A stretch of 64,000 bases of DNA from Ditylenchus dipsaci (Eukaryota; Nematoda; Chromadorea; Rhabditida; Anguinidae): contig SADC01000843.1 of the NCBI GenBank assembly GCA_004194705.1, positions 45,107 through 109,106 of the forward strand, in the 5' to 3' direction. The notes below the pieces were generated by a model, which saw only the letters and a list, made by a program, of their open reading frames with translations, had not been told where the DNA came from and ran no database searches. Positions 20,794 through 31,290 of the stretch are shown here, piece after piece; position 1 is the stretch's first letter; the number at the start of each line of letters is the position of its first letter. Made by a program: the position numbers and the translations under genes.

Positions 20794-20957
20794 ATTCACT
20801 TGGCAACCACCGCTTAAAATGTTTGCATCTGCGACGAGCATGATCCTTCGGTGCATTGGCATTTTGCCCCCTTACAACGTTTTATTTTCCGCATACCGTC
20901 AATCATCCACGGGCTACATGATACACAAGAAAACTAGATTGCGAATCCATATATATA

Positions 20958-21211
20958 CCGTATTCTCTCTATTAGTTCCAAACTCTCTATTAGACCCACA
21001 CCCCCTAACTTTGAGGACCTGTATCACAGCTCAGAAAAAAAAATTAACAAAGCTGTTTTTTGCATTTTTTAACTCCCACGAGCTCTACTGATTCCGCTCT
21101 TTAGATTTTGAATTTTCACCAAAAATCTCGATATCGACCCCAAATTTTTTCGATTTTCGGACGATTGAAAAATAATCCCACATGTGGAACAAATAGAGAG
21201 AATACGGTATG
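20958..21211. repeat. ACCGTATTCTCTCTATTAG MITE copy 5
   Basis: Ends TACCGTATTCTCTCTATTAG and AAATAGAGAGAATACGGTA; the interior shares ACTTTGAGGACCTGTATC with the other copies. It lies 90 bases downstream of TIM22. Confidence 0.75.
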
Positions 21212-21301
21212 TAGATTTCATTTTTTATTCCTTCACACTCACGCCAAAAATTGTGAACCACAGTGACGCTACAGACATGAACAATAACAATCATAATCAA
21301 T

Positions 21302-21307
21302 TTTATT
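21302..21307 (-). promoter_or_regulatory. Polyadenylation signal of TIM22
   Basis: AATAAA on the minus strand, three bases after the TIM22 stop codon. Confidence 0.6.
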
Positions 21308-21309
21308 TC

Positions 21310-23708
21310 TCATCTACGCAAATAGTAGTCCATAGCTGTTGAAAATGCGGCAAATCCTATGGCTCCGAATACGGCTGGTTTCACGCCTGCACGCAATCCA
21401 AGAACGCCTCCTACAATTGCACCAGAATATGTACCTGCAAAAGCAATACATTTAGACAGGTGACATGATAATAATCCCGACCGTTCCTCCAATCGCTCTT
21501 CGCCCTGATGCTTTCCACAACGCATTCCGTGCCAGAGAACATAAACCAATTGATCCAAAGCTTTTGGAATAAGAGCTCATCCTACCACGCATCTCACGCA
21601 CTGTTTCTTTGAACCCAGGCTAAAAATCAAAGGCATAAACTGATTTGGTTTGCGAAAAGGCTGAAATATGCCACGAAAAAGATTATTTCTGCCACGAAAA
21701 CGACATACCACGAAAAAGCTGAAATGTACCACGAAAAAGCTGAATTGTGCCACGAAAAAAATTATTTATGCCTTTTTCTGTCCAAGACCAACCAAATTTT
21801 GCAATATTTTGCAAGAATTCAAATTTTTTTCTGCCATGAAATAACTTGGATCCCTCAGAATCCCACCCCGGAATGGCCAGAAGCCCCTGAAAGTTGGTTC
21901 TTTGGGGGTTTACTAAAGGGGGAGTGAACTTTTTGCAAAAATTCGATTGAGCGGATCAGAATCCCGGTCCGATCGGCTGAATCACTCAGAATTCCACCCT
22001 GAACCACTCAAAACCACCATAAACCTGGAATTCTGAGCGATTAAGCCCATCGGACTGGAATTCTGATCCGCTCAATCGAATTTTCGAAAAAAGTTCACTC
22101 CCCCTTTAGTAAACCCCCAAAAACCCACTTTCAGGGGCTTCTGGCCATTCCGGGGTGGGATTCCGAGGGTCCAAGTTATTTCATGATTAAAAAATTTGAA
22201 TTTTTGCAAAATATTGCAAAATTTGGTTGGTCTTGGACAGAAAAAAGCATAAATGATTTTTTTCGTGGCACAATTCAGCTTTTTCGTGGTACATTTCAGC
22301 TTTTTCGTGGTATGTCGTTTTTCGTGGCAGAAATAATCTTTTTCGTGGCATATTTCAGCCTTTTCGCAAACCAAATCAGTATGAGCCAAAATCAAAAAGC
22401 TCATAATTAGTGTTAAAAGGGGAGGGGGAACTACCGTAATTCCTCTAATAAGCCGCCCCCCCCCCTAAATTCAAAAAACGGGTTTCTGGCATTGTGTTTT
22501 TGACCTATGTTTTGAAAACCACTGTTAGGCAAGTCACCATCTATTTTGTAGCTCATCTCACTGGCTACAAAATGAGGGGTAATTTGCTTGAGAAAAGTAA
22601 TCAAAAAATGGGTCAAAAACACAATGCCAAGAACACGATTTTGAACCAGAGGGGGGGCGGCTTATTAGAGGAATTACGGTATTACGGCTACCTTTTGACA
22701 TCGACTTTCTTTACCTCTTTTCGTATATTTTGTTTTTCATCTCAAATGTCTTTATACCGTTCTGTAGCTGAGATTTTTCTCTATCATTTGAGTGGTCAAA
22801 CGTGCTAATTAAAAATAATTTTGGAGGAAATCACACCAACTTTACACTAAAAACCAAGTCTGAGGCTCAACTTGATTTTTTAGTGTAAAGTTGGTTTGAT
22901 CTCCTTACACATTTAATTAATCAAGGGGTTTGACCACTAAATTGATAGAGAAAAATCTCAGCTACAAAATGATACAAAAACATCTGAGATGAGAAAACAA
23001 AATATATGAAAAAAGGGCAAAGAAATTCGATTTCAAAAGGTAGCCGTAAAAGTGCCCCGCCCCTTTGAAACACACCACCACTAAAACATACCACTTTTAA
23101 CGGGTCTTTATTGATGGACACATTAGGATCTACTCCAGCAGTAAACAGACCAAAGAGAACTCCAATACCAGCACCGAGCACACCAGATAACACTGACTTA
23201 AAAAGACAATTTTCCATGACCTGAAACAAACATAAATTCAGAATGTAAAGACGGACGCATAGATAACCCTACACCATGCATGATTTTCTCCTCCCTGGAT
23301 AATTGTGGCAATGTCAGCATCTAAATATACGATTGTACTAAAACTTTTCATTTTCAATTTTATTCATCTGAAATAACCTGTCTTGCTTGAATGGGTATTC
23401 TCTCAGTATCCATGGACGTGTTTTGCTACCAATCATTTCGTCAACTTAACCAGACAAATGTTATTTTATAGCAGACCTTGTTATTTCTTATTGAAACGAT
23501 AATAAAATCACCTAGCTGCGCGAAAGCAGAAGGAGTGTAAACAAATGGATTCTTCTAAAAATTATCAGAATGATAGACGGTTATAAGATGGCTGTTGACA
23601 TACATCTTTGACAGGAATTTCTTGCTGTTCTCGCTTCTTTCGAAATGGATTTCCGAAGATATCATCTAGATCAACAGACTTTCCTTGGGAGAATGGCGTT
23701 GTCGTCAT
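21310..23708 (-). CDS. timm22: Mitochondrial inner-membrane translocase subunit Tim22
   Basis: Tim22 is the channel subunit of the carrier translocase that inserts multi-pass proteins into the mitochondrial inner membrane. Four minus-strand exons: 23708-23604, 23220-23092, 21619-21482 and 21434-21310, joined at GT-AG introns (one only 47 bases). About 165 residues. [20 protein letters not shown] is a short soluble start; [20 protein letters not shown] is the family's first membrane segment with its conserved cysteine; then [15 protein letters not shown]; then [20 protein letters not shown] with the second conserved cysteine; and the end [20 protein letters not shown] then [13 protein letters not shown]. 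Exon 3 is one base short: the frame must shift between SFGSIGL and FSGTEC. An acceptor ATCTTTCAG 11 bases before the ATG suggests spliced-leader addition. The 1.5-kb intron is filled by foldbacks. Confidence 0.88.
21640..22400. repeat. Foldback with TGCCACGAAAAAG arm words in TIM22 intron 2
   Basis: TGCCACGAAAAAGATTATTT and variants on the left are mirrored by TTTTTCGTGGCA on the right; inner arms share GGCCAGAAGCCCCTGAAAGT. The inner phrase resembles those of foldbacks at 10616, 27700 and 56560. The same TTCGTGGCA words occur at 57800-57865. Confidence 0.75.
22433..22682. repeat. ACCGTAATTCCTCTAATAAG MITE copy 6, in TIM22 intron
   Basis: Ends TACCGTAATTCCTCTAATAA and TTATTAGAGGAATTACGGTA; inner words GCCGCCCCCCC and GGGGGGGCGGC. 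Confidence 0.75.
22683..23055. repeat. Foldback in TIM22 intron 2
   Basis: CGGCTACCTTTTGACATCG on the left mirrors CGATTTCAAAAGGTAGCCG on the right; inner arms share CAACTTTACACTAAAAA. It ends about 35 bases from the donor of exon 2. Confidence 0.7.
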
Positions 23709-24379
23709 AATTTGCTTTGCTGAAAGATTATTTTTTTGAATCAATAGCAAATAGCAGGGTTTCATCAGTTAGGGTATTTTGAGATTTTCGACTGGGCACT
23801 TCTTTCTACAGTAGCGCAAAAACCATGGTTCTTTGAGAGCAGTTATATATACAAATCGACCACGCTGAACACGAATACGGTGTCAGAATCAAGAATCTTT
23901 CTAACGAGAACGAAGTTATAGAAAAATTGCGTTACAACTTATATATTAGTTTTACATAATTTGACACAATTCTATGATAAAATATTTCTGTATTCAGTGC
24001 CAAAATATCCGCAAGATTTTGCACTTGGGAAGGCGAGTGTTAAGTGAATTTAGCTTCAAGATTTTTCTGCATTGTTTGGTGTCATATTGAAGCTAAGATC
24101 CAGGGCTATCGTTGGACACAAAACTTGCACAAGGCAAAAATAAAAATTATGAATAAAGGTGCGTTTATCCTCAACATCGAGGATTGAGGATCATGATAAG
24201 GATTATGTTGAAGATCACTAACTTTTATCCATAAATTTTATTTTCGTCCTCTGAAAGTTTAATGTCGAAAGATATCCCTGGATCTCAGCTACAAAAATGA
24301 CACCAATATTGCGAATAAAAATCAAGGTTATCTTGCTAAAAAAAAGGCTGAAAATTCCTCGCTAAGTCAAATTTGCATT
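23709..24379. other. Upstream region of TIM22, no gene seen
   Basis: Holds the putative spliced-leader acceptor next to TIM22, a TATATATA near 23850, a short inverted pair around AAGATCCAGGGCTATC and GATATCCCTGGATCT, and GAGGATTGAGGATCATGATA words akin to the minisatellite at 50845. No supported gene. Confidence 0.4.
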
Positions 24380-25030
24380 CTGGGAAAGCCTTCACTTTTT
24401 TGTGGTTGATACACGAACGTGTAGAACTGAATCTCAGCTTTCTAACAAGGTCTCAAATTCTTGTCAAAGTTTTAAAAAGGATAAATCTTATATCTGCCTT
24501 GTTCTGGATGAAAAGTGCCTTGTTTTTTTCTTTTAGTCACAGCAGCATGTATACTTGCCATTTTTTCAAAGTGATGACACCATCACGTAGCCCTGCACTT
24601 CTGGTTCCTAACGGCATATATACTTGCCATTTTTTCAAAGTGATGACACCATCACGTAGCCCTGCACTTCTGGTTCCTAACGGCGTATTGTTTGTTGCAA
24701 CATCTTCGCACAAACTAGCAGAGACGCTTCGAAATATGAAGCAATTCGGAAAAATGATTTGATTTAAACTTTCACCTTTTTTTGCTGAATTTTAAAAAGA
24801 TGTTGCAACAAACAATACGACGTTAGAAACTAAATGAAGAGGGCTACGTGATGGTGTTATCATTTTTAAAAAATTGTTACTATACTTGCTGCTGTGACTA
24901 AAAGAAAAAACAAGGCACTTTTCAGCAAAAAACAAGGCACTTTTCATCCAGAACAAGACACATTTAATTTCTCGTCCTTTTAAAAACTGCAAAGTTTTTA
25001 AAACTGCAAGGTTTTAAAAACTGTAAAGAT
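24380..25030. repeat. Foldback of the TTGTTGCAACATCTTCG family
   Basis: Left arm: CATCACGTAGCCCTGCACTTC (present as a tandem pair of 74 bases) and GTATTGTTTGTTGCAACATC. The right arm is inverted: GATGTTGCAACAAACAATAC and GGGCTACGTGATGGTG. Outer arms share AAAAGTGCCTTGTTTTTTC. A short coding-like centre is listed next. Confidence 0.75.
24712..24762 (+). other. Coding-like centre of a foldback
   Basis: Seventeen codons KLAETLRNMKQFGKMI and TGA, with basic amphipathic composition. The related foldback at 53130-53520 has a different centre (SQRSKNIKQVRK and TAA). Too short to assign. Confidence 0.2.
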
Positions 25031-25270
25031 TTCAGTCTTTGAATGAAGTGATTTTTTTGACAAGTTCCTCTCTTCAAACTAGGGTTGTACAACGGGAATA
25101 TTACCGGAATATTTCCGGGAATATTCCCGGAAACATTGAGAATATGTCCTTCTAAGTGTCCGACTCAGGGTTCGCAATTTTTTTCTAGAAGTCCGACTGA
25201 AAATGCTAGTAAGTCATTTTTGCCCTAACTTTATCCCCCCTACTACTAAAGGAGTGTCCGTCTGTCTGTC

Positions 25271-25716
25271 TGTGTGTCCGGACCAGTGTTTCCAAAAAAC
25301 AGAACACAGAATTAACCACAGAATTTTTAAAAGTGCTCGTAATTGTGTTTTTTGTATGGTATTTTTGCTAATTTTTTGTGCGTTTTGTTCAGCGTTAAAA
25401 GTTGCGGTAGGGGACCATACGCGTTTCGCAAATTTTCCACTAAAACAGCAAGAAAATTTGACTTTTGTCCCGAAAAAGTCAAAAACAGAATTCTGTTTTC
25501 TGTTTTTGACTTTTTCGGGACAAAAGTCAAATTTTTTTTGCTGTTTTGTGGAAAATTTGCGAAACGCGTATGGTCCCCTACCGCAACTTTTAACGCTGAA
25601 CAAAACGCACAAAAAATTAGCAAAAATACCATACAAAAAACACAATTACGAGCACTTTTAAAATTCTGTGGTTAATTCTGTGTTCTGTTTTTTGGAAACA
25701 CTGGTCCGGACACACA
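25271..25716. repeat. Near-perfect 446-bp palindrome
   Basis: TGTGTCCGGACCAGTGTTTCC at the left is mirrored base by base to GGTCCGGACACACA at the right, with the turn at about 25490 (AACAGAATTC/TGTTTTCTG) and almost no loop. A few single-base differences lie in A and T runs. Frames on both strands encode matching peptides because of the symmetry; not a gene. Confidence 0.9.
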
Positions 25717-25721
25717 ATTGC

Positions 25722-25850
25722 GTTTGAAAATCATTTCCTTTCGAGACCAAAAAATTATTTCGTAGTCATTTGGGGTATATAAGCAATTGTGTCAGTCTTT
25801 TCATTCATTCTTAGGTTTTGTGCTGTGGTGGGTGGTCGTGTCAGCTGTGG
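25722..25850 (+). promoter_or_regulatory. Promoter-like block shared by both Helitron-like elements
   Basis: TATATAAGCAA at 25776 lies 25 bases before TCATTCATTCTTAGG, with TCGAGACCAAA upstream. The same order and spacing occur at 27190-27300. A TATA box followed at this distance by an initiator-like TCATTC suggests a core promoter kept by selection or recent copying. Confidence 0.4.
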
Positions 25851-25854
25851 CTGA

Positions 25855-26398
25855 ATCAATTGGTTGGATCAGTACAATTGTATTGATTCAGCTGGTTGGA
25901 TTGGTTCAGCTGGTTGAATCAGTCCAGTTGTATTGATCCATCTGGTTGAATTGATTCAGCTGGTTGAATCAATTCAGTCGGATGGATCAGTCCAATTGTA
26001 CTGATTCAGCTGGTTGAATTGGTTCAGCTGGTTGAATCAATCCAATTGGATGGATCAGTCCAGTAGTATTGATCCATCTGGTTGAATTGGTTCAGCTGGT
26101 TGAATCAATTCAGTTGGATGGATCAGTCCAGTAGTATTGATTCAGCTGGTTGAATTGGTTCAGCTGGTTGAATCAATTCAGTTGGATGGATCAGTCCAGT
26201 AGTATTGATCCATCTGGTTGAATTGGTTCAGCTGGTTGAATCAGTTCAATTGGTTGGATCAGTCCAATTGTACTCATTTAGCTGGTTGGATTGTTTCAGC
26301 TGGTTGAATCAATCCAAGTGATTGGATCAGTCCAGTTGTATTGATCATCTGGTTGAATTCGTTCAGCTGGTTGAATCAGTCCAATTGATTGGAGTCAA
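25855..26398. repeat. Tandem array, about 68-base unit with GGTTGAATCA words
   Basis: Variants of TTCAGCTGGTTGAATCAATT and GGATGGATCAGTCCAGTAGT alternate about eight times. The array at 29870-30290 is built of related words (GATTCAACTGGCTGGATTGG). Confidence 0.85.
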
Positions 26399-26405
26399 CC
26401 ATTTA

Positions 26406-26424
26406 CAATAAAGCAGGGAGCGCG
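26406..26424. repeat. Helitron-type hairpin GGAGCGC/GCGCTCC
   Basis: GGAGCGC GAA GCGCTCC is a perfect 7-bp stem followed by TCCTTCCAGT. It resembles the Helitron 3' hairpins at 27099 and 30809 and may mark an older right end inside element 1. Confidence 0.35.
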
Positions 26425-26544
26425 AAGCGCTCCTCCTTCCAGTGCATTATGCCTTTGCATTTGGCTCTAAAGGTGTCAGTCCCTTATTTATTTATCCTTA
26501 CTATCCACAGATGAAGCTGCAACTTTCACTGCCTATTGCAGTTA

Positions 26545-27060
26545 GTATGCAACGGTATCTGCAAAAATCAAAATGGCCACAGTTGGGGCTGCAAGCCTCA
26601 TTCCCTACTGCATTTGGTATGCAACGGTATCTGCAAAAATCAAAATGGCCACAGTTGGGGCTGCAAGCCTCATTCCCTACTGCATTTGGTATGCAACGGT
26701 ATCTGCAAAAATCAAAATGGCCACAGTTGGGGCTGCAAGCCTCATTCCCTACTGCATTTGGTATGCAACGGTATCTGCAAAAATCAAAATGGCCACAGTT
26801 GGGGCTGCAAGCTTCATTCCCTGCTGCATTTGGTATGCAACGGTATCTGCAAAAATCAAAATGGCCACAGTTGGGGCTGCAAGCCTCATTCCCTACTGCA
26901 TTTGGTATGCAACGGTATCTGCAAAAATCAAAATGGCCACAGTTGGGGCTGCAAGCCTCATTCCCTACTGCATTTGGTATGCAACGGTATCTGCAAAAAT
27001 CAAAATGGCCACAGTTGGGACCGCAAGCTTTATTTTCTACTGCAGTTGGTATGCGAGTTT
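26545..27060. repeat. Satellite of seven 72-base units, open in three frames
   Basis: Unit starts recur at 26545, 26617, 26689, 26761, 26833, 26905 and 26977, with a partial eighth at 27049. Copies are nearly identical (GTATGCAACGGTATCTGCAA then TGGCCACAGTTGGGGCTGC). Because 72 is divisible by three and no unit has a stop, all three plus frames are open for about 185-218 codons. The repeated peptides (for example MQRYLQKSKWPQLGLQASFP) show no known domain. I regard it as satellite DNA in the Helitron. Confidence 0.8.
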
Positions 27061-27309
27061 ATCTGCAAAAAACAATATTTATACGAATGCAAAGGTAAGG
27101 CGCGCGGAGCGCGCCGGCCCCTGGGGTTAGTCCCCCTCTACTAATGGAGACATGTGTGTGTGTCTGTCCGCACTGTTTAAACCCGCACTGTCACTGTTCA
27201 TTTCCTCTCGAGACCAAACATTTCTTTTCTTAGTTATTCTGGCTATATAAGCAAATTTTTCAGTCATTTCATTCATTCTTAGGTTTTGTTCTGTGACGGG
27301 CGTCGGATA

Positions 27310-29690
27310 TAGATTTTTTCTGGTGCAAAAAAATTTCTTTTTGGTGCAAAAAGATTTTATTTTGGTGCAAAAAAATTTGGTGCAAAAAAGCTCTTTTTGG
27401 TGCAAATTGAATCTTTTTTGGTGCAAATATGATCTTTTTTTGGTGCAAAAAGATTTTATTTTGGTGCAAATCGCCTTGGTGCAAATTGAATTTTTTTTGG
27501 TGCAAATATTTTCTTTTTGGTGCAAATTGAATTCTTTTTGGTGCAAATAGTATTCTTTTTGGTGCAAATTAAATTCTTTTTGGTGCAAATCCAATTCTTT
27601 TTGGTGCAAATCGTATTCTTTCTGGATAATATTGTTTTTGTCCGTATAATACTCGTTTTTGGCCATCGCGTATTTTTTTTTTGCCTGTAGGTTTTGAATG
27701 GGCGTAGAATATCCGTTTTTGACCGCAGATTTCTCTTTTTATATTTTTTTTCTGACTGTAGATTTAAAAATTTTGCGGAAATTCAAATTTCATGGTCAGA
27801 AAAGGACTTGGTTTGCTCAGAATCCCACCCAAAGTGACCAAGTTTGTTTTTTGGGAATTTGTTTAAGGGGGAGTAAACTTTTTGCAAAAATTGAATTGCG
27901 CGCATCAGAATCCCTTTTCGATCGGCTCAATCTCTTAGAATCCGGATTCTGCATTTAGAAGCACTCAATGAGGGGGCCCCCTGCCTGTAGATTTAAAAAT
28001 TTGAGGAAATTCAAATTTTATGGTCAGAAAAGGACTTAGTTTGCTCAGAATCTTACCCTGAAATGGCCAAGTTGGTCTTTTGGGAGTTTATTGAAGGGGA
28101 GTAAACTTATTGCGAAATTTCAATTGCGCGCATCAGATTCCCTTCGCGATTGGCTCAATCTCTCAAAATCCTACCAAATTCTACCATTTAGAAGCACTCA
28201 ATGCGGGGGGGGGGCCGGGGTTACACTTTATGTACGCATCGCCCTAAATCGACAGTTTTCATCCCGCTAGGCGTACACCTTTCTTTTTTATATTAAGTTT
28301 ACTGACTTTTAGGGTCAAAAACTGTCGAGAAATGGATTGCAATCATTAACAGCACTGCTTTGCTGTCAGAAACTGCCTCAATTTTCGAAAAACGTCAGTT
28401 CCAGAACAAATTTTGGGGAATTTTGGGTAACAACAATTTTGGGGAATCTCGAAAATTTTGGGTGACAGCCCTGGGTGGGAGTGCATGGAATTGGAAATCG
28501 TTGGATGCTTTTGAATTTTAGATTCAACTTCATTTTAACTTCCTTCTGTTTGACAGCTCAAATGAAAGACTAGATTTTCGGCCACATTTTGGTATATAAA
28601 AAGTGTGACCTGTAGAAGTTAGAAAATTCAATGTAACTAATCAAAGAAAACCCTGAAAAACGTCGATTTTAAGAAATTTAGCCTACTTTAGCCTGAATGC
28701 AAGCTTCAGTAGGTGTAAAAGCATGCTCTGATGATCTTATTAGATAGTCAAGAGTGTGAGGATCATTTTGACACTAAGCTTGTAAATAAAAGGAGAGAAA
28801 AAGGTGTGCAGCAGTGGTAGTCGAACCTGTAACTTAGGCACTGCGTGTATGAAGTATACCTCACCCTCTAAAACCATTACCAACTAGTATTTAGGTACCC
28901 TGAACCAATAATAAAGTTGGTTCTAAATGGCGGAATCCGGATTCTGAGAGATTGAGCCGATCGAAAAGGGATTCTGATGCGCGCAATTCAATTTTTGCAA
29001 AAAGTTTACTCCCCCTTAAACAAATTCCCAAAAACAAACTTGGTCACTTTGGGGTGGGATTCTGAGCAAACCAAGTCCTTTCTGACCATGAAATTTGAAT
29101 TTCCGCAAAATTTTTAAATCTACAGTCAGAAAAAAAATATAAAAAGAGAAATCTGCGGTCAAAAACGGATATTCTACGCCCATTCAAAACCTACAGGCAA
29201 AAAAAAAAATACGCGATGGCCAAAAACGAGTATTATACGGACAAAAACAATATTATCCAGAAAGAATACGATTTGCACCAAAAAGAATTGGATTTGCACC
29301 AAAAGAATTTAATTTGCACCAAAAGAATACTATTTGCACCAAAAAGAATTGGATTTGCACCAAAAAGAATTGGATTTGCACCAAAAAGAATTTAATTTGC
29401 ACCAAAAAGAATACTATTTGCACCAAAAAGAATTCAATTTGCACCAAAAAGAAATTATTTGCACCAAAAAAAATTCAATTTGCACCAAGGCGATTTGCAC
29501 CAAAATAAAATCTTTTTGCACCAAAAAAAGATCATATTTGCACCAAAAAAGATTCAATTTGCACCAAAAAAGAGCTTTTTTGCACCAAATTTTTTTTGCA
29601 CCAAAATAAAATCTTTTTGCACCGAAATAAAATTTTTTGCACCAAAAAGAAATCTTTTTGCACCAGAAAAAATCCATATCCGGGCGGTCG
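27310..29690. repeat. Giant foldback with GGTGCAAA arm words
   Basis: Left arm 27310-27960: TTTTTGGTGCAAATTGAATT words, then GTTTTTGTCCGTATAATACTCG and GGTCAGAAAAGGACTTGG. The right arm, 28920-29690, is its inverse (AAAAAGAATTTGCACC). All translated frames over it (LHQKE or WCKLN repeats) are artefacts. Confidence 0.85.
28225..28870. repeat. Element with GCATCGCCCTAA ends and a B-box-like right end
   Basis: Starts TTTATGTACGCATCGCCCTA and ends GTAACTTAGGCACTGCGTGT, an imperfect inverted match. Near the right end, minus-strand AGGTTCGACTACC resembles a tRNA B box. A sister copy occupies 44485-45490 and the arms of the foldback at 16587 are related. Confidence 0.6.
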
Positions 29691-29869
29691 TGTTTGCTCT
29701 CTCCTCTCCAGGCTGAATAGTCAGTGGCTTGGAGCGGACAGGGCAGGCATCAGGCCTACATTTTTTAAAATCTTCGAGTCATTATAAAACTTTTTCTGAT
29801 TTTTTTATATATTTTTTTCAATTTTTTCGAATCGATTCAAAATTTTGTCCACTATCATGGTTGAATCTA

Positions 29870-30290
29870 CTCAATGGGCTAAGTTGACATGTTTCATCCA
29901 TTTTAATTGATTCAACTGGCTGGATTGGTCCATTTTATCCATTTGAATCAGTTCAACTGGCTTGATTGGTCAATTCATCCATTTGAATCGATTGAACTGG
30001 CTTGATTGCTCAATCTATCTATTTGAATCGGTTCAACTGGCTATTGATCGATTCATTTATTTGACTTGATTCAACTGGCTGGATTGGTCGATCTATCCAT
30101 TTGAATCGATTGAACTGGCGGGATTGGTCAATACTTCCATTTGAATTGATTCAACTGGCTTGATTACTCAATCTATCCATTTGAATTGATTCATCTGGCG
30201 GGATTGGTCGATCTATCCATTTGAATCGATTGAACTGGCTTGATTGATCAATTTATCCAATTAAATTGATCTTATTGGCAGGATTTAATT
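29870..30290. repeat. Tandem array of about 52-60-base units
   Basis: TTCAACTGGCTGGATTGGTC and CATTTGAATCGATTGAACTG alternate about eight times. From 30291 to 30800 the element holds C-rich and A-rich sequence without a gene. Confidence 0.75.
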
Positions 30291-30838
30291 TCTCAATCTA
30301 TTTATCCTCATGGATTAGCTATCCAACGTCCAATTGCCTTCACTATCGATGCGATTTCTTATCATCCACAGGCCACATCCTATACAGTTTAACAGTCATT
30401 CATGTTACACAGTATAGCTCTTACAGTACAAGCCCTCGCAATACCGCTCTACATTATTCAACATCCAATCGTCATCGGGTCTTTCCAATCTGAATTCATA
30501 CAATCACCAGGCTTCTCCAATACAAAAAGTTGGAGGTGGTAGGGGTAAAAGTTTGGAAAGTTCGAATAAAAAAGGGGAATTTGAGAGCACGGCCCCCCCC
30601 TCGGCCACCTCTCCATGATCTAATGTATCGACCAATACACTCATACACAACCCTTACAGTTCAACTCTTCAACTTTTCAACTCCCAATCATCGTTGAGTC
30701 TTTCCAATCTGAATTGTTACAATCAGGCCTCTACAACACAAAAATTGAATGGGTAGTGTAGAAAAGTGGGGGAGGGGAAGAAGGATAAGAAATAAAATGC
30801 CCCGGGCTGGCCCCGCGGTAGCGGGGCCCAAAGACTAG

Positions 30839-31290
30839 TTTAGTCTACTAAAAACAAAATTAGTAGTCGGACTCAAAAATTAGTCGGACTCCGACTAATC
30901 AAAAAGCGCAATACTTTTTTCTGTCGCAGATTCACTTTTTTTGTCACAGATTTCCTCTTTTCGTCACAAATTTGATTCTCGACACGAAATCCACAATTTT
31001 AAAATTTTTTGTGTGAAATTCAGGGGTGGGCATAGACCAGATGGCTCAGGACCCACTCCGGAATGGCCAAAAGGCCAAAATAATTGGTTTTTGGGGGTTT
31101 ACTACGGGGAAGTAAACTTTTTAAGAAAAATCGATTGAGCGGATCATATTTCGGGTCCGATGAGCTTAATCGCTCTAAATTCCAGGTCTTTGGTGGTTTT
31201 CGGTGGTTCAGCGTGGAGTCGTGGGCGATTAAGCCTATCGGACCCGAAATATGATCCGCTCAATCGATTTTTCGACCCTAGTAGCGAATA
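30839..31290. repeat. Mixed short repeats, no gene
   Basis: TTAGTAGTCGGACTC words (30850-30905), then TTTCTGTCGCAGATTCAC words and a half copy of the inner arm phrase GGAATGGCCAAAAGGCC with GATCATATTTCGGGTCCGAT mirrored at about 31235. Confidence 0.5.

Larger units (their letters stand above)
25234..27130 (+). mobile_element. Helitron-like element 1 (non-autonomous)
   Basis: Starts with TC after an A (A|TCCCCCCTACTACTAAAGG) and continues with TGTCCGTCTGTCTGTCTG. Near the right end is a perfect hairpin, GGCGCGC/GCGCGCC with a GGA loop (27099-27115), then GGCCCCTGGGGTTAG and T. The helicase/Rep gene is absent. It holds a near-perfect palindrome, a promoter-like block, a 68-base tandem array and a 72-base tandem array. 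The end is TTAG rather than the usual CTRR, so the boundary is inferred from the next element starting at once. Confidence 0.55.
27131..30838 (+). mobile_element. Helitron-like element 2 (non-autonomous)
   Basis: Starts TCCCCCTCTACTAATGGAGA right after element 1 and ends in a clear Helitron right end: hairpin GGCCCCGC/GCGGGGCC with a GGTA loop (30809-30828), six bases, CTAG, then host T. It repeats the promoter-like block at 27190-27300. The interior is a large inverted repeat of GGTGCAAAAAGAATT words with a B-box element in its centre, then a tandem array. No helicase or Rep gene is present. Confidence 0.65.

Noticed and set aside
22494..22808. 104-codon plus-strand frame
   Set aside because: Spans a MITE and a foldback arm inside TIM22 intron 2; antisense to nothing conserved.
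25203..25675. Open frames of 101-152 codons on both strands
   Set aside because: They are mirror images across a palindrome; the matching peptides on both strands are a symmetry artefact.
26442..27144. Open frames of 185-218 codons with a 24-residue repeat
   Set aside because: They follow from a 72-base satellite without stops; all three plus frames are open and none has a signal or known domain.
27127..29716. Open frames with LHQKE/FAPKK or WCKLN/FLVQ repeats
   Set aside because: Translations of the GGTGCAAA word arms of a foldback, present in both orientations.
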